DNA from: Saposhnikovia divaricata
Lineage: Eukaryota; Streptophyta; Magnoliopsida; Apiales; Apiaceae
Length of the DNA stretch: 64,000 nucleotides
Assembly: GCA_036435485.1 (NCBI GenBank)
Contig: CM071595.1
Location: 8,794,001-8,858,000, forward strand
Direction of reading: 5' to 3'
The position numbers were made by a program, and so were the translations under genes. Shown here one piece after another: positions 32,548-43,987 of this stretch. Positions within the stretch are counted from its first letter, which is position 1, and every line of letters starts with the position of its first letter. The notes under the pieces are model-generated. The model was not told the origin of the DNA, searched no databases, and saw nothing but the letters and a program-made list of their open reading frames with translations.

Positions 32548-35219
32548 TCATTTACGTCGATTATAAGCCAGTTCAAGTATCTTGTTAGCCAAATTTCTTC
32601 CTGCTTTAGTGTCTTTCAGCCTCTCCAAGCCTGGTAAGAGGGCCTTTATAAGGGAGTTTCGAAGCTGAATATTAGAATTCTGCACCTGTGAAACAATGGA
32701 TATATGCGAGGAGCATTAGTATTCATCATAGTATAAAAGAATTGTAAAGAGAAAAAGAATATTTTCTCTTTTACCTGTGTAGCACGTAAAGCTGTTTGGA
32801 TCACGTAGTTACCATACTCATTGCAAGCAAGTTCAAGCGCCTGTTTTCTCTCCAGGATCTCTTCAATTGCTTGCATCACTGCTGAACTACATGCCTCCAT
32901 GCATTTTTCCACAACATGACTGCCAGATTTCTTCGTGGACAGATAAATGTAATGACCCCTTAGTTTTCTGCATATTTGATCACCACACTCTGGAATCTTA
33001 ACTGCATTCTGCACAATGTAGTTCCTGGAAGGAAAGAGACAACGATTTATAATACTAATTGATTCCTAATATATATGGATTTAGTTGATCACAAATTCAA
33101 GGGAACCAAAAATAAAAAAAATTGACCAATACCCATAAGGATCATATGCAAGAGAGACCGCATTATCTATAACTAGCTGTAGAATTCTTTCCCTTTCAAA
33201 ATAGTTGGTTGCAAAATCGATGCAGTCATTCAAGGCCAGGCAACCTACTTCATCTCTGGCCAATGTGTCAAAATTTTTAATTGCTTCTTCATACAGCACC
33301 TGAGTTCCGAAAGAACACACAGAAGTTAATTTTTAAATTAAGGATATGAAAATTTAGATTTTTCAAAGCTTGGCAAGTATAACTACCTTGTTTGCCTGAG
33401 AACCAAGCAGGTTGAGACATTCTCGAAAAACATGTCTGGCTGTTTTGTTAGTTGCAAGATCCACAACTCTAGGTGCCAGAGCTGATGTCAAGAGAAAGCG
33501 CTGTGGTGACTTCTTGAGGTGTTTAATGAGTTTCTGAATCGAACTTGAGCTGTTTCAGAAGTGGGTAAGTTCATTAATTATCTTCACACATTATGTTAAT
33601 TGTAAAGAAGGTTTTTAATTGACATATACTCACCCTTCCTTGCTACAGGCAGCTGTGACTAGCAAGTCAGGTTCCGCTGCAAGCTTCTCCAAAATTTTCT
33701 GCAGTTCATATTCTCCGGAAGATTCTACAAGCTTGTCAATCATGTGGTGTCCATATTGATTCATTAGTAGCTGGTGTATATGATCAAGAACTCCCACAAG
33801 TATAGTAGTTTTATGCTCCTGATTTCCTTCTAGCAAAAGATTCTGCAAACATATCGAGCCCTCCTTCATCATAGCCGTTGATACAATATCTAGCGGATTG
33901 GTTAAACATGCCACACTCTGAACTGAATTTGCATTCCTCCTTGACCCTTGATTACAGTACCCATTCCGAACATTGCTCCTTTTTTCAGTAAACCCTTGAT
34001 TATGGTATCCATTCTGACCATTGCTCCTTGACTGAGTTAGCCCTGGACCATAATATCCATTCCGACTCATAGTATAACCACCCAAGTACGTTGGATCGTA
34101 TGCAAGGGCTGCATCACGTGGCATTGGTATTCCAGGAAATTGATTTGCTGCATTGTACATCCCAGAGCATTCAGAAAAAGGATTAGTTCTCATTCGCTCA
34201 TCACCTAAGAAAGTGCTTGTGTTGACAGAATTTCTCGGCACAGAAGGCACACGTGAATATAGATTTTCTGCAAACCAACAATACACTACTTAATTTTTTA
34301 GTACATTAAAAACATACATGTACAGAGCGCAGCGCAGTAGCCTCAAGCTCAAACAGAACAGCAAAGACAGCAGGTGGAAATTGCAGAACAAGCCAGAATC
34401 ATTCAATTTTTATATACCATATAACAATGATATAGTTTCGAGTTTCCTTCCATACATCAATCCCCCTTAAAACTCTGAGAGATTACTTGAATAGCAGTAA
34501 CATGATAGTATAATGAATCAATTTAGCAGGACAATTTTACCAGATTCAACAATGTAAACTGTTTCTATGCGAATCGTGCGTATACAGTACAGAGACTAGT
34601 AAAGAGTTCATAGAGTCATAATCAAGTCAATTTCCAATATCAAACAAATCAAATTCTTTGATCCCCAATAAAGCACCGTACCACAAAGTAGCACAAAAAC
34701 TAATATATACCACACACAATTACACCAACATATCAAACCAAATATACCCTGTACACGAAGTAGACCTTAACCCTACTCTTCGAACAGAAACTTGCAGCTT
34801 ATAAAAAAATCTCGAAAACACGAAAAAAAAACACAACACAAACACATGAATGTGCATGAACACACACACACACACACACACCCAAGTCACGCTAAGAAAG
34901 AATTACCTGCGCTACCATGACGTCCCCAGTGGCTAGTTTGATCAAGAACTTGTGGCCTATGAACAGTAGTATTGTTCCAATCAACATATTGAACTTGTGG
35001 CCTATGCACGTTGTTGCTCCAATCAAGATACTGAAGTTGCGGAGAAAAAGAAGAGTAACGTGAAGCATCAAACGCACCATGATCATGATTTCTTGAAGAA
35101 CTTTCTTGATTATAAGAAACCACATTGCCCAAATCAAGATTTTGTAGAGAAGTTACGACATTATCGAAATCTCGAAAATTCGAAGGTGTTGAATATGATG
35201 GGGCATTATGATATTCCAT
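32548..35219 (-). CDS. Pumilio/PUF-family RNA-binding protein, six exons, 554 aa
   Basis: PUF proteins bind UGU-containing sites in mRNA 3' UTRs and control decay and translation in the cytoplasm. Exons, minus strand: 35219-34907, 34267-33634, 33549-33387, 33299-33133, 33024-32775, 32685-32548. All introns are GT-AG, phases agree and the total is 1665 nt. Residues 1-225 are a low-complexity N-terminus with two repeats of a Y-x-DW-N-HRPQ unit (61-91) and three of an NGY-x-x-x-G-x-T unit (about 174-213). Residues about 225-545 carry eight PUF repeats: SICLQNL, GHHMIDKL, SSSIQKLI, TARHVFREC, GCLALNDC, GNYIVQNA, GSHVVEKC, GNYVIQTA. Length and layout fit the APUM7-12 type of plant PUFs. Repeats 2, 4 and 5 have unusual RNA-contact residues. 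A TATA box lies 100 bp upstream. Confidence 0.9.
34860..34882. repeat. (CA)n microsatellite in Pumilio intron 1
   Basis: About eleven CA units, 25 bp inside the first intron from the donor at 34905-34906. Confidence 0.9.
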
Positions 35220-35318
35220 GATCAAGATTTGAAGTATGAGAAAAAAGCACAGAAAAGATGGTACAAGGCACAAGGTACAAGCAAGAAAAAAAATATTGAA
35301 CTAATGGGTTTAAATAGA

Positions 35319-35326
35319 TATTTATA
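35319..35326 (-). promoter_or_regulatory. TATA box of the Pumilio gene
   Basis: TATAAATA on the minus strand, 100 nt upstream of the ATG at 35219. Confidence 0.6.
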
Positions 35327-35379
35327 AACGAGAGATGAGGAGGGTACCCTATTTAAATTCCTATGATAATTTGTAGTTG

Positions 35380-35680
35380 GTTCATGTTAGAATTGGGTTT
35401 TTAAATTATTGCGAAAATTTAGATTTGGGCTTTAAATATTGTCATCGAAAAATATTTGAATTTCCTCATGTAAAGTGAAGTAGGAATTAATATGATGTCA
35501 TAAATTGAATTATATTCTTCTCATAATTGGGTTCATGTTCGAATTGGGTTTTTAAATTATTATGAAAATCTAGATCTGGGTTTTAAATATTGTCATCTTG
35601 AAATGTTCGAATTTCCTTATATAAATTGAAGTAGGAATTAATATGATGTCATAAATTGGATTACATTTTCTTTTATCTAA
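35380..35680. repeat. ~150-bp tandem duplication upstream of the Pumilio gene
   Basis: 35380-35530 and 35531-35680 are two copies in about 151-bp register, both with GTTCATGTT, AATTGGGTTTTTAAATTATT, TTTAAATATTGTCATC and TAGGAATTAATATGATGTCA. They sit 160-460 bp upstream of the start codon. Confidence 0.75.
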
Positions 35681-36214
35681 CTCACGAGTCACGATCAAAT
35701 TGACTAATTTTGACAGCAAATCGGCTAATTTCGAGTTATAGATAAATTTGGTTTTGTTATTAAAATCAACTTGTAAGCAAAATTATAAAATACTAGTTTC
35801 TAATTTGTAAGTCAAAATCAGTCAATATAACTTTTAAAAATCATATTAAGACAGAAAATATGGTTCAAAGATTTTAATGGTGTATTTTTATTCGAGATGA
35901 GGTCTTAATTTAAAGGCAACGTGCCTAAGATCACGTATCATCTATTATTCAATTTTGTTTTTTCAGTACTTACTCTGTAGTAATAGAGAATAGCTAATTC
36001 TCCTCTCAGTAATCGGTAAGGTTCAAGTTATCAAGCACATGAAGCAGTCAATTTTCATTGGGACTGTGAAGTTGGTCATTAGCATAGTACTGTATCCATT
36101 CTCGGATAAATTTCAAGGTGATTGAAAATTGAACCGAAAACCACCGAAAACCTGGAAAGACGATGGATAAAACAGAGGATAAGCCTTTATTGTTAGGCTA
36201 ACCATTTAGGTATA
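35681..36214. other. Intergenic DNA upstream of the Pumilio gene
   Basis: No coding or RNA gene signal and no recognised repeat. Confidence 0.35.
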
Positions 36215-36825
36215 CTAGCTTATAGTCCGTGCAAAGTATGGGTTAGCTTTAATTTTTTTTAATTTACTTATAATTTAGTATATATAATACTATAAACATT
36301 ACTTTTAATATGTTGGGATAATTCAAATTTTAGACCTTTGTATATAAATAATTTTTAATATTAAATCTAAAATAATATGTCGTTGGTGGGAATCGAACCT
36401 TCAACCTTTCTATATAACATAATCTAGTATTAATTTTATATTAAAATGTTGTTGGCGGAATTCGAACCTTAGATCTCTGTATATAACAACTTTTAATATT
36501 GTTGTATCTAACGGTCATGATGTATTTGAGTTGAAGATCTAACGGTTGTGAATGATGGATAGCCAAATATAGGGGATAACCAAAAAAGGGTTAACCAAAC
36601 TACAAATTATACCCTCTTTCGCTTAATCTAGTATTAATTTTATATTAAAATGTTGTTGGCGGGATTCGAACCTTAGAACTCCAACTTTTAGTATTGTTGT
36701 ATCTAACGGTCATGATCTATTTGAGTTGAAGATCTAACTGTTTTGAATAGGGAATAACCAAAAACAGGGTTAAACAAACTACAAATTAACCCCATTTCAC
36801 TTATTTTAATATAGTATAGTATAGA
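36215..36825 (-). mobile_element. Non-autonomous Helitron (reverse orientation)
   Basis: The left end ACTAGCTTATAGTCCGTGC is the complement of a Helitron 3' end with CTAG. The right end TATAGTATAGA is the complement of 5' TCTATACTATA. The inside has two imperfect copies of about 200 bp (GTTGTTGGCGG, GTATCTAACGGTCATGAT, GGTTAACCAAACTACAAATTA). There is no ORF. The left flank is A, as expected; on the right the next Helitron begins with no base between. Confidence 0.7.
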
Positions 36826-37047
36826 CTAGCTTATAACCTGTGCAATGCACGACTCCTTTTTTAATATCTATAATTACATAATTTTTTTCAATATTTAAAT
36901 ATTATTTTTCAGTTAAAACTACGCAAAAACAAAAGAGAGAAGATGACAATTTTTCACGTTGAAAATTCTATTCGATTTATGAAATCTACTTACATTTCAT
37001 TATGATTATCAAAATAAACTTCTTTGTTTGAAAAACGTTCTACTAAG

Positions 37048-39361
37048 TGTAATAACCCTAACTTTAGAAAGGCTACAGTGCCCAAATGAATAGTGATCTT
37101 GAGGAATCCAGGGAAATGGTGTGTAGGTACTCTATATTAGGGATGGAAAATGAGTAAACAGAAACCATATTAGTATTGTACATTGAAAATAAGTGACTCG
37201 AAATGACGATGAATTTTAGAAATTCCTGAATTTTGATTTTGAGGATTTTGAGCTCGAACGAACTTCTATATCTTGGATATTAAGGAGTATAGAAATACTA
37301 AAGGAATTATATATTGAGGAATTAGTGAATTTAAGTTAAACCAAGGGATTATTAAGTTAAGAGAATACCAAAGGAAATTGGATTTGTAAATGATTTCGAA
37401 AACCACTGAGATAATGAGGTATACTCGAAACGAACCACGATTAGACGAGTATGGAAACCAAGCAACCAAGATTAGTAATCTAACAAGGATGCATACCACA
37501 TTATGATTATCCAAGATTATTAGCATAATACTTAGAAAATAAGGAAATGAGAAATATTAGATCATCCTAATGACATCACTAATGATCTCACTTTCCACTA
37601 ACTAGTTTTAAGGGTAAATTAGTCAATTTCCAAGGAAAATATCAACCAAGGCTTCTAGGACAAGCTAGGATTTAACAAATATTAACATAATACAAATGAG
37701 ATAAGATCAATTAGCAAAAGAAAATCTCTTCCTCTCCCCTTCATCAAGCTCCATTCGAATTTCAAAAAAAAAAAGGAGAAAAGAAATTCCAAAACCCTAG
37801 CTCTCTTCAATAACAAATCAAGAGGAAAATCATGGATGATCTTGGAGGATAGAAAGAGTGATATACAAAGTTTTATAGCCATCCATCATCATTTAGTAAG
37901 GTAACAAAAATTGTGAAGTTGATGATGAATAGTAAATGAATAGTAAAATCTTAGTATTAACTTTGTTTTAATGGTTCCTTTAGTTGATTCAAGCTAATTC
38001 AAGGTGGTTTAAGGTGTACCCAAGGCTTGTTAAGTGTTATCAAAGCTTCAAGGAGGTATAATCATGCTTGCTCTTTTATATTTATGATGGATATTGTTTG
38101 GGTTAGTGATTAAGTAGTGTAATTGTTAAGATTATGATGATCCATGTGTTTGTAAGTGATTAAAGTTGAATATGAAAGTGTTTGGGATTGTAACCATGGC
38201 TGGTAATGAAGACCACATGGTGTAGGTGATGATTATTGAGTTTGATAATTGATTTGGAGGAGTTGGATTTATGGAAAGTATGAAATTATAGCCGTTATAA
38301 TGCCCGATTTTCGTTAGGATATGATTTGTCCTGTTTTGGATCCCCTGAATCCGTACGGTACCCTACTGTCTAGGTTCCTAATTGACCATGAAATGATAGA
38401 GCTTAGTTCATAGATCGTTTTGATATAAGGTGCGTTAAAATCTGATGAACGGTTTAGGAGAAAAGTCAGTTTTAGTGAAAGACGTTCGAAAACCGAGAAA
38501 CCGTAAATGTATCAAACTTGAGGTTACAATTACCATACTTTAACATTGTTAAAAGTCACGAAATTTTGGGATATGGTAGTAGTGTGGTTAAAGAACTATT
38601 TCCAGTTGACCTTACATTAAAATTCGAAATTTAAAAATTATAAGAAATTCTGCAGTCGAGTGTGGTCGTTAAGGGAAATGGTGAAAACCCCTGAAACTTC
38701 GACTTAGGTTATAAATGGTTAAGTTCTTGAACCTTTGGGGTAATAGGAATACGTTAAACATATATTAAAGTTTCAAAGGTAATGTTATACAAGAGTGTAG
38801 TGAGTAAGAGATGTGGTTCTAACGACGGTCCTTTTGTGTTTATAGAAACTCCGGAAGAGGGACGAGCCATACCGTCAGGATACCGAAACCGAGGCAAGAT
38901 TTCTTCTATCCCTACTTGTAAAACTACTTATCTTCACAAAGAAACTTGATTTCATGGAATATATATGTGATGCTAATATTACTATATGGTGAAGAAATTG
39001 TCTTCCTTGAGTATTGATATTGAAAGAAGAGTATACGAAGATGTATATGAATATGACTATGAGTACGAAAATGTATATGAATATGGATATGAGTATGAGA
39101 TGGATATGTATAGAGATGATTATGCATGAAGTGAACATGCCTTATGATTAAAAGTAAATAAAAGAATGGTATCAGTTGTTATCTAGGGTTATATGATTTA
39201 TAATATTTTGCTAAAGATATTCTTTCCAAATATCAGTGGTTTAATAAATAATAATTGATTATTATTTACTACTCTTAAAATAGATGGAATATTTTATGAG
39301 TATAAAAGTATATTTGATTTCTGAATATGAAAGAGAGGTCTGAATCATAAACAAAGCATGA

Positions 39362-39408
<47 letters not shown>

Positions 39409-40339
39409 AAGTAATGTGCGAGAATGGAAATGATATGAGAGAATGATATGTGGAAATGAAAGCGAGAAAATGGAAATGTGGAATGATATTTTGAAAAAGG
39501 AATAATGATGGGATAAAAAGGGGGATTGCAATAGACTTGCGTAAGTGGCTGTGTCAGGGCTGTGTGCGACACAGTCCAACATTTATTATTTTTATTACGG
39601 CACGAAGATGCCAAGGGAGGATGTTAGCAGTTGGCCTTCCTCCAGGGATGATCTTCATTCCTTCTACCGGTAGTAAAAAGAGAGCAGGTACGATTAGGCG
39701 ACTGATCATCGTCCTAACGTATCAGGCGACAGCAGATATCCCCAATGTATTTGAAAAGAAAGTGTAGACAATGGTTTTCAGATTTCTATACTGAAAACAG
39801 AATAATGATATGAGATGATGGAATTATGGTTACAGATGAAGAAAAACTGATATTATATTAATTTAGATTTCTTTCTTATAATAGTAAGTGGATGATGTAT
39901 TATTAAATAAGAGCTCTATTCTTCCTTAAGGATTTTAATTGTTTCCTGCTATTATATATGCATATACATATATGTATGCTTGTTCACATTTTAAATTTTA
40001 GTTACAGTATGATCTTGCTGAGCTATTATAGCTCACTCTTGCTACTTATGTATATAGCAGCTAGGTCCCATGCCGATACTACGTACCACACCCCGCAAGA
40101 GGGTAAGGGAAAGGCGACCTTTTGAGCGAGTGCTGGCGACCATCCCCGAGGTAGTGACAAGCGAAGGGGCTTAGTATACTTATGTAAATTAAGTGTGTAA
40201 GTTGTAATAAACTTTAGTTGTTGAAGTGCTTCCTGTAGAAGTTTTGTTCAACAATGTACTTAGTAAATTCTGGGCTTGTAATAACTGTTAACTTTAAAAC
40301 TTTTAAATATTGTGGATGTTGTTCTATGAGCATATGACT

Positions 40340-40376
<37 letters not shown>

Positions 40377-40495
40377 TAGTGTGGGGTCAACTGCTTATTT
40401 ATAAAAGAAAAAAAAAGACTACAGAGATATTGATATTGATCGGAAATTGGACCTTGACGGCCCGGATCCTTGATCCCGGATCCCGGGGTGTCACA
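37048..40495 (+). mobile_element. Solo LTR of a gypsy element, 3.4 kb
   Basis: It runs TGTAATAACCC...GGGGTGTCACA and is flanked by the perfect 5-bp duplication CTAAG (37043-37047, 40496-40500), with no interior or second LTR. Shared features with the LTR at 377-4588 are ATTATAGCCGTTATAATG, the GTTTTGATATAA block, a GCTATT...GCTCAC...TTGCT block and a terminal GGATCCCGG...GGGTGT. It is therefore a related but distinct family, left by recombination between two LTRs. It contains (TA)n at 39364-39403 and (GT)n at 40340-40374. Small ORFs inside are not genes. Confidence 0.88.
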
Positions 40496-40533
40496 CTAAG
40501 AACCAACTATAACTTTAAAAATAAGGATATAAT

Positions 40534-40727
40534 CATTGTTATAGAAATCGATCGATTTCTGAAAAATCGCCGATAAATCGACCAAAAATCGGTCAAAATT
40601 TTAGAACTGATTCGGCCGATTTTGCAAAAATCACCGATAGATCGTCGATTTTTCAACCGAATCACCCGATAAATCGTAAATCGGTATCTCAACCGAATAG
40701 TTCCGATTTCCAAAATCTGCAACACTG
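40534..40727. mobile_element. 194-bp hAT MITE, TCGG/ATCG-rich
   Basis: The ends CATTGTTATAGA and TCTGCAACACTG are imperfect inverted repeats (9 of 12). The flanks are an exact 8-bp duplication GATATAAT (40526-40533, 40728-40735), diagnostic of hAT. The interior is a run of ATCGG/CGAT words with no ORF. Confidence 0.8.
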
Positions 40728-41030
40728 GATATAATAAGGATATAATTTATAATCCAACAAATGGCTTTTAACCCAACTTTTTAATCCAACGGATTATATG
40801 CTTTTGGTAGTAAAGTGACCAAACCAAAAATTTGAATAAAATCTCATTTATGCTTATTATATATAAGTATAAAATTTGAACATTTATTTTACACTATAGA
40901 TATTTTTTAATTTTTTAATATTTAAAATTAAAAAAAAATAAAAAAATCGATTAAATTGATTTTAGATGCGTCACCTTACCTCTCATTTCTTATTCCCTGT
41001 TTTATCCTCATATTATTTATAACTAGCCTA

Positions 41031-41447
41031 GAGCAACTCCAATGCTGAGTCCCCCTTACCTATATCTGTCCACTTGTACAAATTTTAGGGGTTTCACTTG
41101 AAAAATCATTCTCCAACCGTACCCCTCATCCCTATATTTTTTAGGGGATTGAAAATAGAACCCCTTGTTTTGGGGACGAAATTATCAGTCCCTATAACCT
41201 CCACCTCACCTCATGCTCCTGTTTTCAGTTTTGTTTTTATTGTTATTTGATTGTTATGTGTTATAATATTATTATTATTGGGCGGGAAGCACTTTCTGAA
41301 CTTAATATATATTATTTTTAAAATATAAAGAACCAATATATGGATTACCATTCGAGTAAAACAGCTTTTTGGTTCCCTATATTTTAGGTAACCATTATTT
41401 TACTATATTTTAGGGATCCAAAATAGGGAAGCCCATTGGAGATGCTC
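41031..41447. mobile_element. PIF/Harbinger-like MITE, 417 bp
   Basis: The termini GAGCAACTCCAATG and CATTGGAGATGCTC are inverted repeats of the well-known GAGCATCTCCAATGG type. The 3-bp flank is CTA/TTA, one change from a TTA target duplication. It sits only 8 bp inside a Helitron end. Confidence 0.7.
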
Positions 41448-41547
41448 TTATAACCCGTGCAACGTAAGGCTTCTTTTTTAATATTTATAATTTATAATAT
41501 TAATTTTTTTAATTTTATATGTTATTAATTTACATATTCAATTGTTG

Positions 41548-41597
<50 letters not shown>

Positions 41598-42701
41598 ATT
41601 TTACATGTTTGATTTAATATTTTTATTCTATCTTGAATTCTTAAAATTTGATTTGGACGGTTTTACAGTCCACATGAAATTAACAAATAAACTTTAATTT
41701 ATTGATGATTTAACAATTATTTTCCAATCAAATCAACACAGAAACAATAGAGAGAAGAAATTGACGATTTTTTACGTTGAAAATTCTATTCGATTTATGA
41801 ATTCTGCTTAAAATTCGTTTTGATTATCAAAATACCCGTTTTATTATTTGAAGATAGTTCTACTAATAACCAAATACAATTTTAACAATAAGTATAAGAG
41901 GGATTTTGTCCAAAATTTTGATAATCGGTAGTCTGGTCCTTTGTACGACAAAATTAAAAAGAACCGTTAGATCTTAAAATAAATAGATGAAATCCGTTGG
42001 ATCTAGCACAAAAAAATATTTTATATTTTAATATGTTATACCTAAAAAGTGTGTTTATATTGAAATACGAAAAGGTGTATGTCAATGATTTAAATCATAT
42101 ATAATTAGGTTTTCTACATTGAATATCATTATCAATGTGGGACTTCTACATTGAATTGGATTAATGTGAAAATTTGTAATTATATTTTCTTTTAAGATTC
42201 TGAGTGTTTCCATTTGAATAATAATTATTAATTCATCACTAAATTAAAGATAATTTTATGAGCTTCGCGTAGATTGTAAAATCATCAAAATCTAATTTCT
42301 AGATCTCAAGATAGAGCCCAAATAGTAAATATGAATTTCTTTTTGATGCTAATTAAAAATAAATAAATTTCAATTATAATATAACCTTTTTTTAATTAGG
42401 GTAAAGAGAATCTACCTGACATGGTAGAAAATTTCTCTACCTATGCGGCTTCAAATTCATATTTTCGATAGATTTTACGAAAATCCAACCGTAGAGATTA
42501 AAAGATTACGCAAAAATTAGTGGGTACACAAAATTATATAGAAATTGATTTTGTATATGATGCAATTTTTAATCAAAAAATGATATAAAATCTGAGTCGT
42601 TACATTCATATTGTAAACCATATATAAAATACCATGTCAAATTAAATGTATTCTTAAAGGATAAAATTTATAAAATTTTGCACACCCACTTATTTTTACT
42701 T

Positions 42702-42858
42702 TTTTTTTTTTTTGAAACCAAAGTAACATTCTCATTAAGCAAAAGACGAGTCATACATGAGTGTCTCCAACATATAAGACTGAGGAGACTGAAAAATCAT
42801 AAAGCAACCTAACATACAAGGTGCTCTAGCAAACAAGTTAGCAAACAAGTGAGCAACT
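42702..42858 (-). mobile_element. 5'-truncated LINE 3' end
   Basis: On the minus strand about 140 bp end TTGCTTAATGAGAATGTTAC...TTTCAAAAAAAAAAA, a typical plant L1 3' end with poly(A). It is flanked by a perfect 26-bp direct repeat (42676-42701 and 42859-42884), the target-primed insertion signature. Confidence 0.75.
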
Positions 42859-43273
42859 TTTTGCACACCCACTTATTTTTACTTGAATTTTTCATTGGTA
42901 AGGTTAGATTTACAAAAAAATTTATAAATACATGATTTTAAGTTGTATAGGTAGAGAATTTTTCTACCGTGCCAGGTAGATTCTCTTTACCCTTTTAATT
43001 ACATCCTTTTCAGATTATAATTTTCTTTTTAAAATTCAATTCTAATACAACCTTTTTTAATTAAATCATTTTTAGATTGTAATTTTCTTTTTAAAATTCA
43101 CTTCTAATACAACTTTTTCCAATTATATCGTTTTTATATTATATTTTTTTTTAATTTGATGTAATCTTGATCGTCTATTTTTAAAAATTTTAGATTCGAC
43201 AGTTCAGATTATTTGACGATACAGTGACTAAAATTATGGATAAAATTCCTTTTACGCTTATTATATATAAGGA

Positions 43274-43745
43274 TATAATTATTGGCTTACATGTATTTTT
43301 ATATTATAAATTATTTGTAAAAAATTTATATATGTAACTAATTATAAGTTGTTTTTTGACTTTTTTTACATTGTTTTGAACTGGAACTATTTAGTAGTTA
43401 AAGTCATGTTTGATTTGGATTGTGTCCCGAAAGCTAGAGATTGTAAGTTTCTATAGAAGATATGGGAGCAGCTTTGTGCTTATGTACTCGCAATCTTTTA
43501 ATGCTATCTTGTAAACTAAATTTTTGACGTAAACTAATATCAAATTTAATAGATGATTAATGAGTTTCCAATATTAAATTTAATAGATGATTAATGAGTT
43601 TTGAAAAGTGAATTTTATCATATGTTTTATTAGTAAATTAAAGTTACAAATATTAAATTTAATTATGTTGTTACTGAGAGTCAAACCCTTGACATATGGT
43701 AGTACGCACTTATTATCTACTAATAGGATATAATATAGGATAGAC
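43274..43745. other. AT-rich intergenic DNA
   Basis: No gene or clear element. A short duplication (TTAAATTTAATAGATGATTAATGAG, partial) is present at 43545-43600. Confidence 0.35.
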
Positions 43746-43763
43746 ATATAAGAAAACTACTTT

Positions 43764-43959
43764 GCCAACAACATGTTGGTGCAGTGGTTGAGCCACTGGC
43801 CTCCTTTGAAGGATGTCAGGGGTTCGACTCCTGCGTGTGTGTGAGTTTCTTAGTCGGAAACAGCCTCCCTATTGTATAGGGACATGGTCTGCGTACATCT
43901 ACCCTCCTCAGAGACACCACTTTGAGTGGTATTATAACTGAGTAAGTTTCGTTTGGTTT
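43764..43959 (+). mobile_element. tRNA-derived SINE, copy 1
   Basis: It starts GCCAACAACATGTTGG. A-box TGGTGCAGTGG is at 43777-43787 and B-box GGTTCGACTCC at 43821-43831, the internal Pol III promoter. The body ends GGTCTGCGTACA...ACCCTCCTCAGA...CACTTTGAGTGG, like the TS/Au-type SINEs of flowering plants. Its 18-bp target duplication ATATAAGAAAACTA(C/G)TTT lies at 43746-43763 and 43960-43977. Confidence 0.85.
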
Positions 43960-43987
43960 ATATAAGAAAACTAGTTTAGATCGTCAA

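Larger units (their letters stand above)
36826..40868 (-). mobile_element. Non-autonomous Helitron (reverse), split by a solo LTR and a hAT MITE
   Basis: It starts CTAGCTTATAACCTGTGCAATGCACG, a Helitron 3' end with hairpin. It shares an internal AATTCTATTCGATTTATGAA block with the Helitron at 41023-43273. It is interrupted by the solo LTR (37048-40495) and a 194-bp MITE (40534-40727). It ends near 40868 with TGCTTATTATATATAAG, matching the 5' end of its sibling. The right boundary is approximate because the terminal TC is not clear. Confidence 0.6.
41023..43273 (-). mobile_element. Non-autonomous Helitron (reverse) with nested MITE and LINE stub
   Basis: The left end is CTAG followed, across a nested MITE, by TATAACCCGTGCAACG (Helitron 3' hairpin region). 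The right end CGCTTATTATATATAAGGA is the complement of 5' TCCTTATATATAATAAGCG. The flanks are A and T. The inside has (TA)n at 41551-41595, an AATTCTATTCGATTTATGAA block shared with its neighbour and no transposase ORF. Confidence 0.65.

Noticed and set aside
34997..35221. Plus-strand 74-codon ORF over Pumilio exon 1
   Set aside because: Antisense shadow of a well-supported exon.
43777..43831. Possible tRNA gene from A-box and B-box
   Set aside because: No acceptor stem pairing, and the sequence recurs with SINE body and target duplications; a SINE head.
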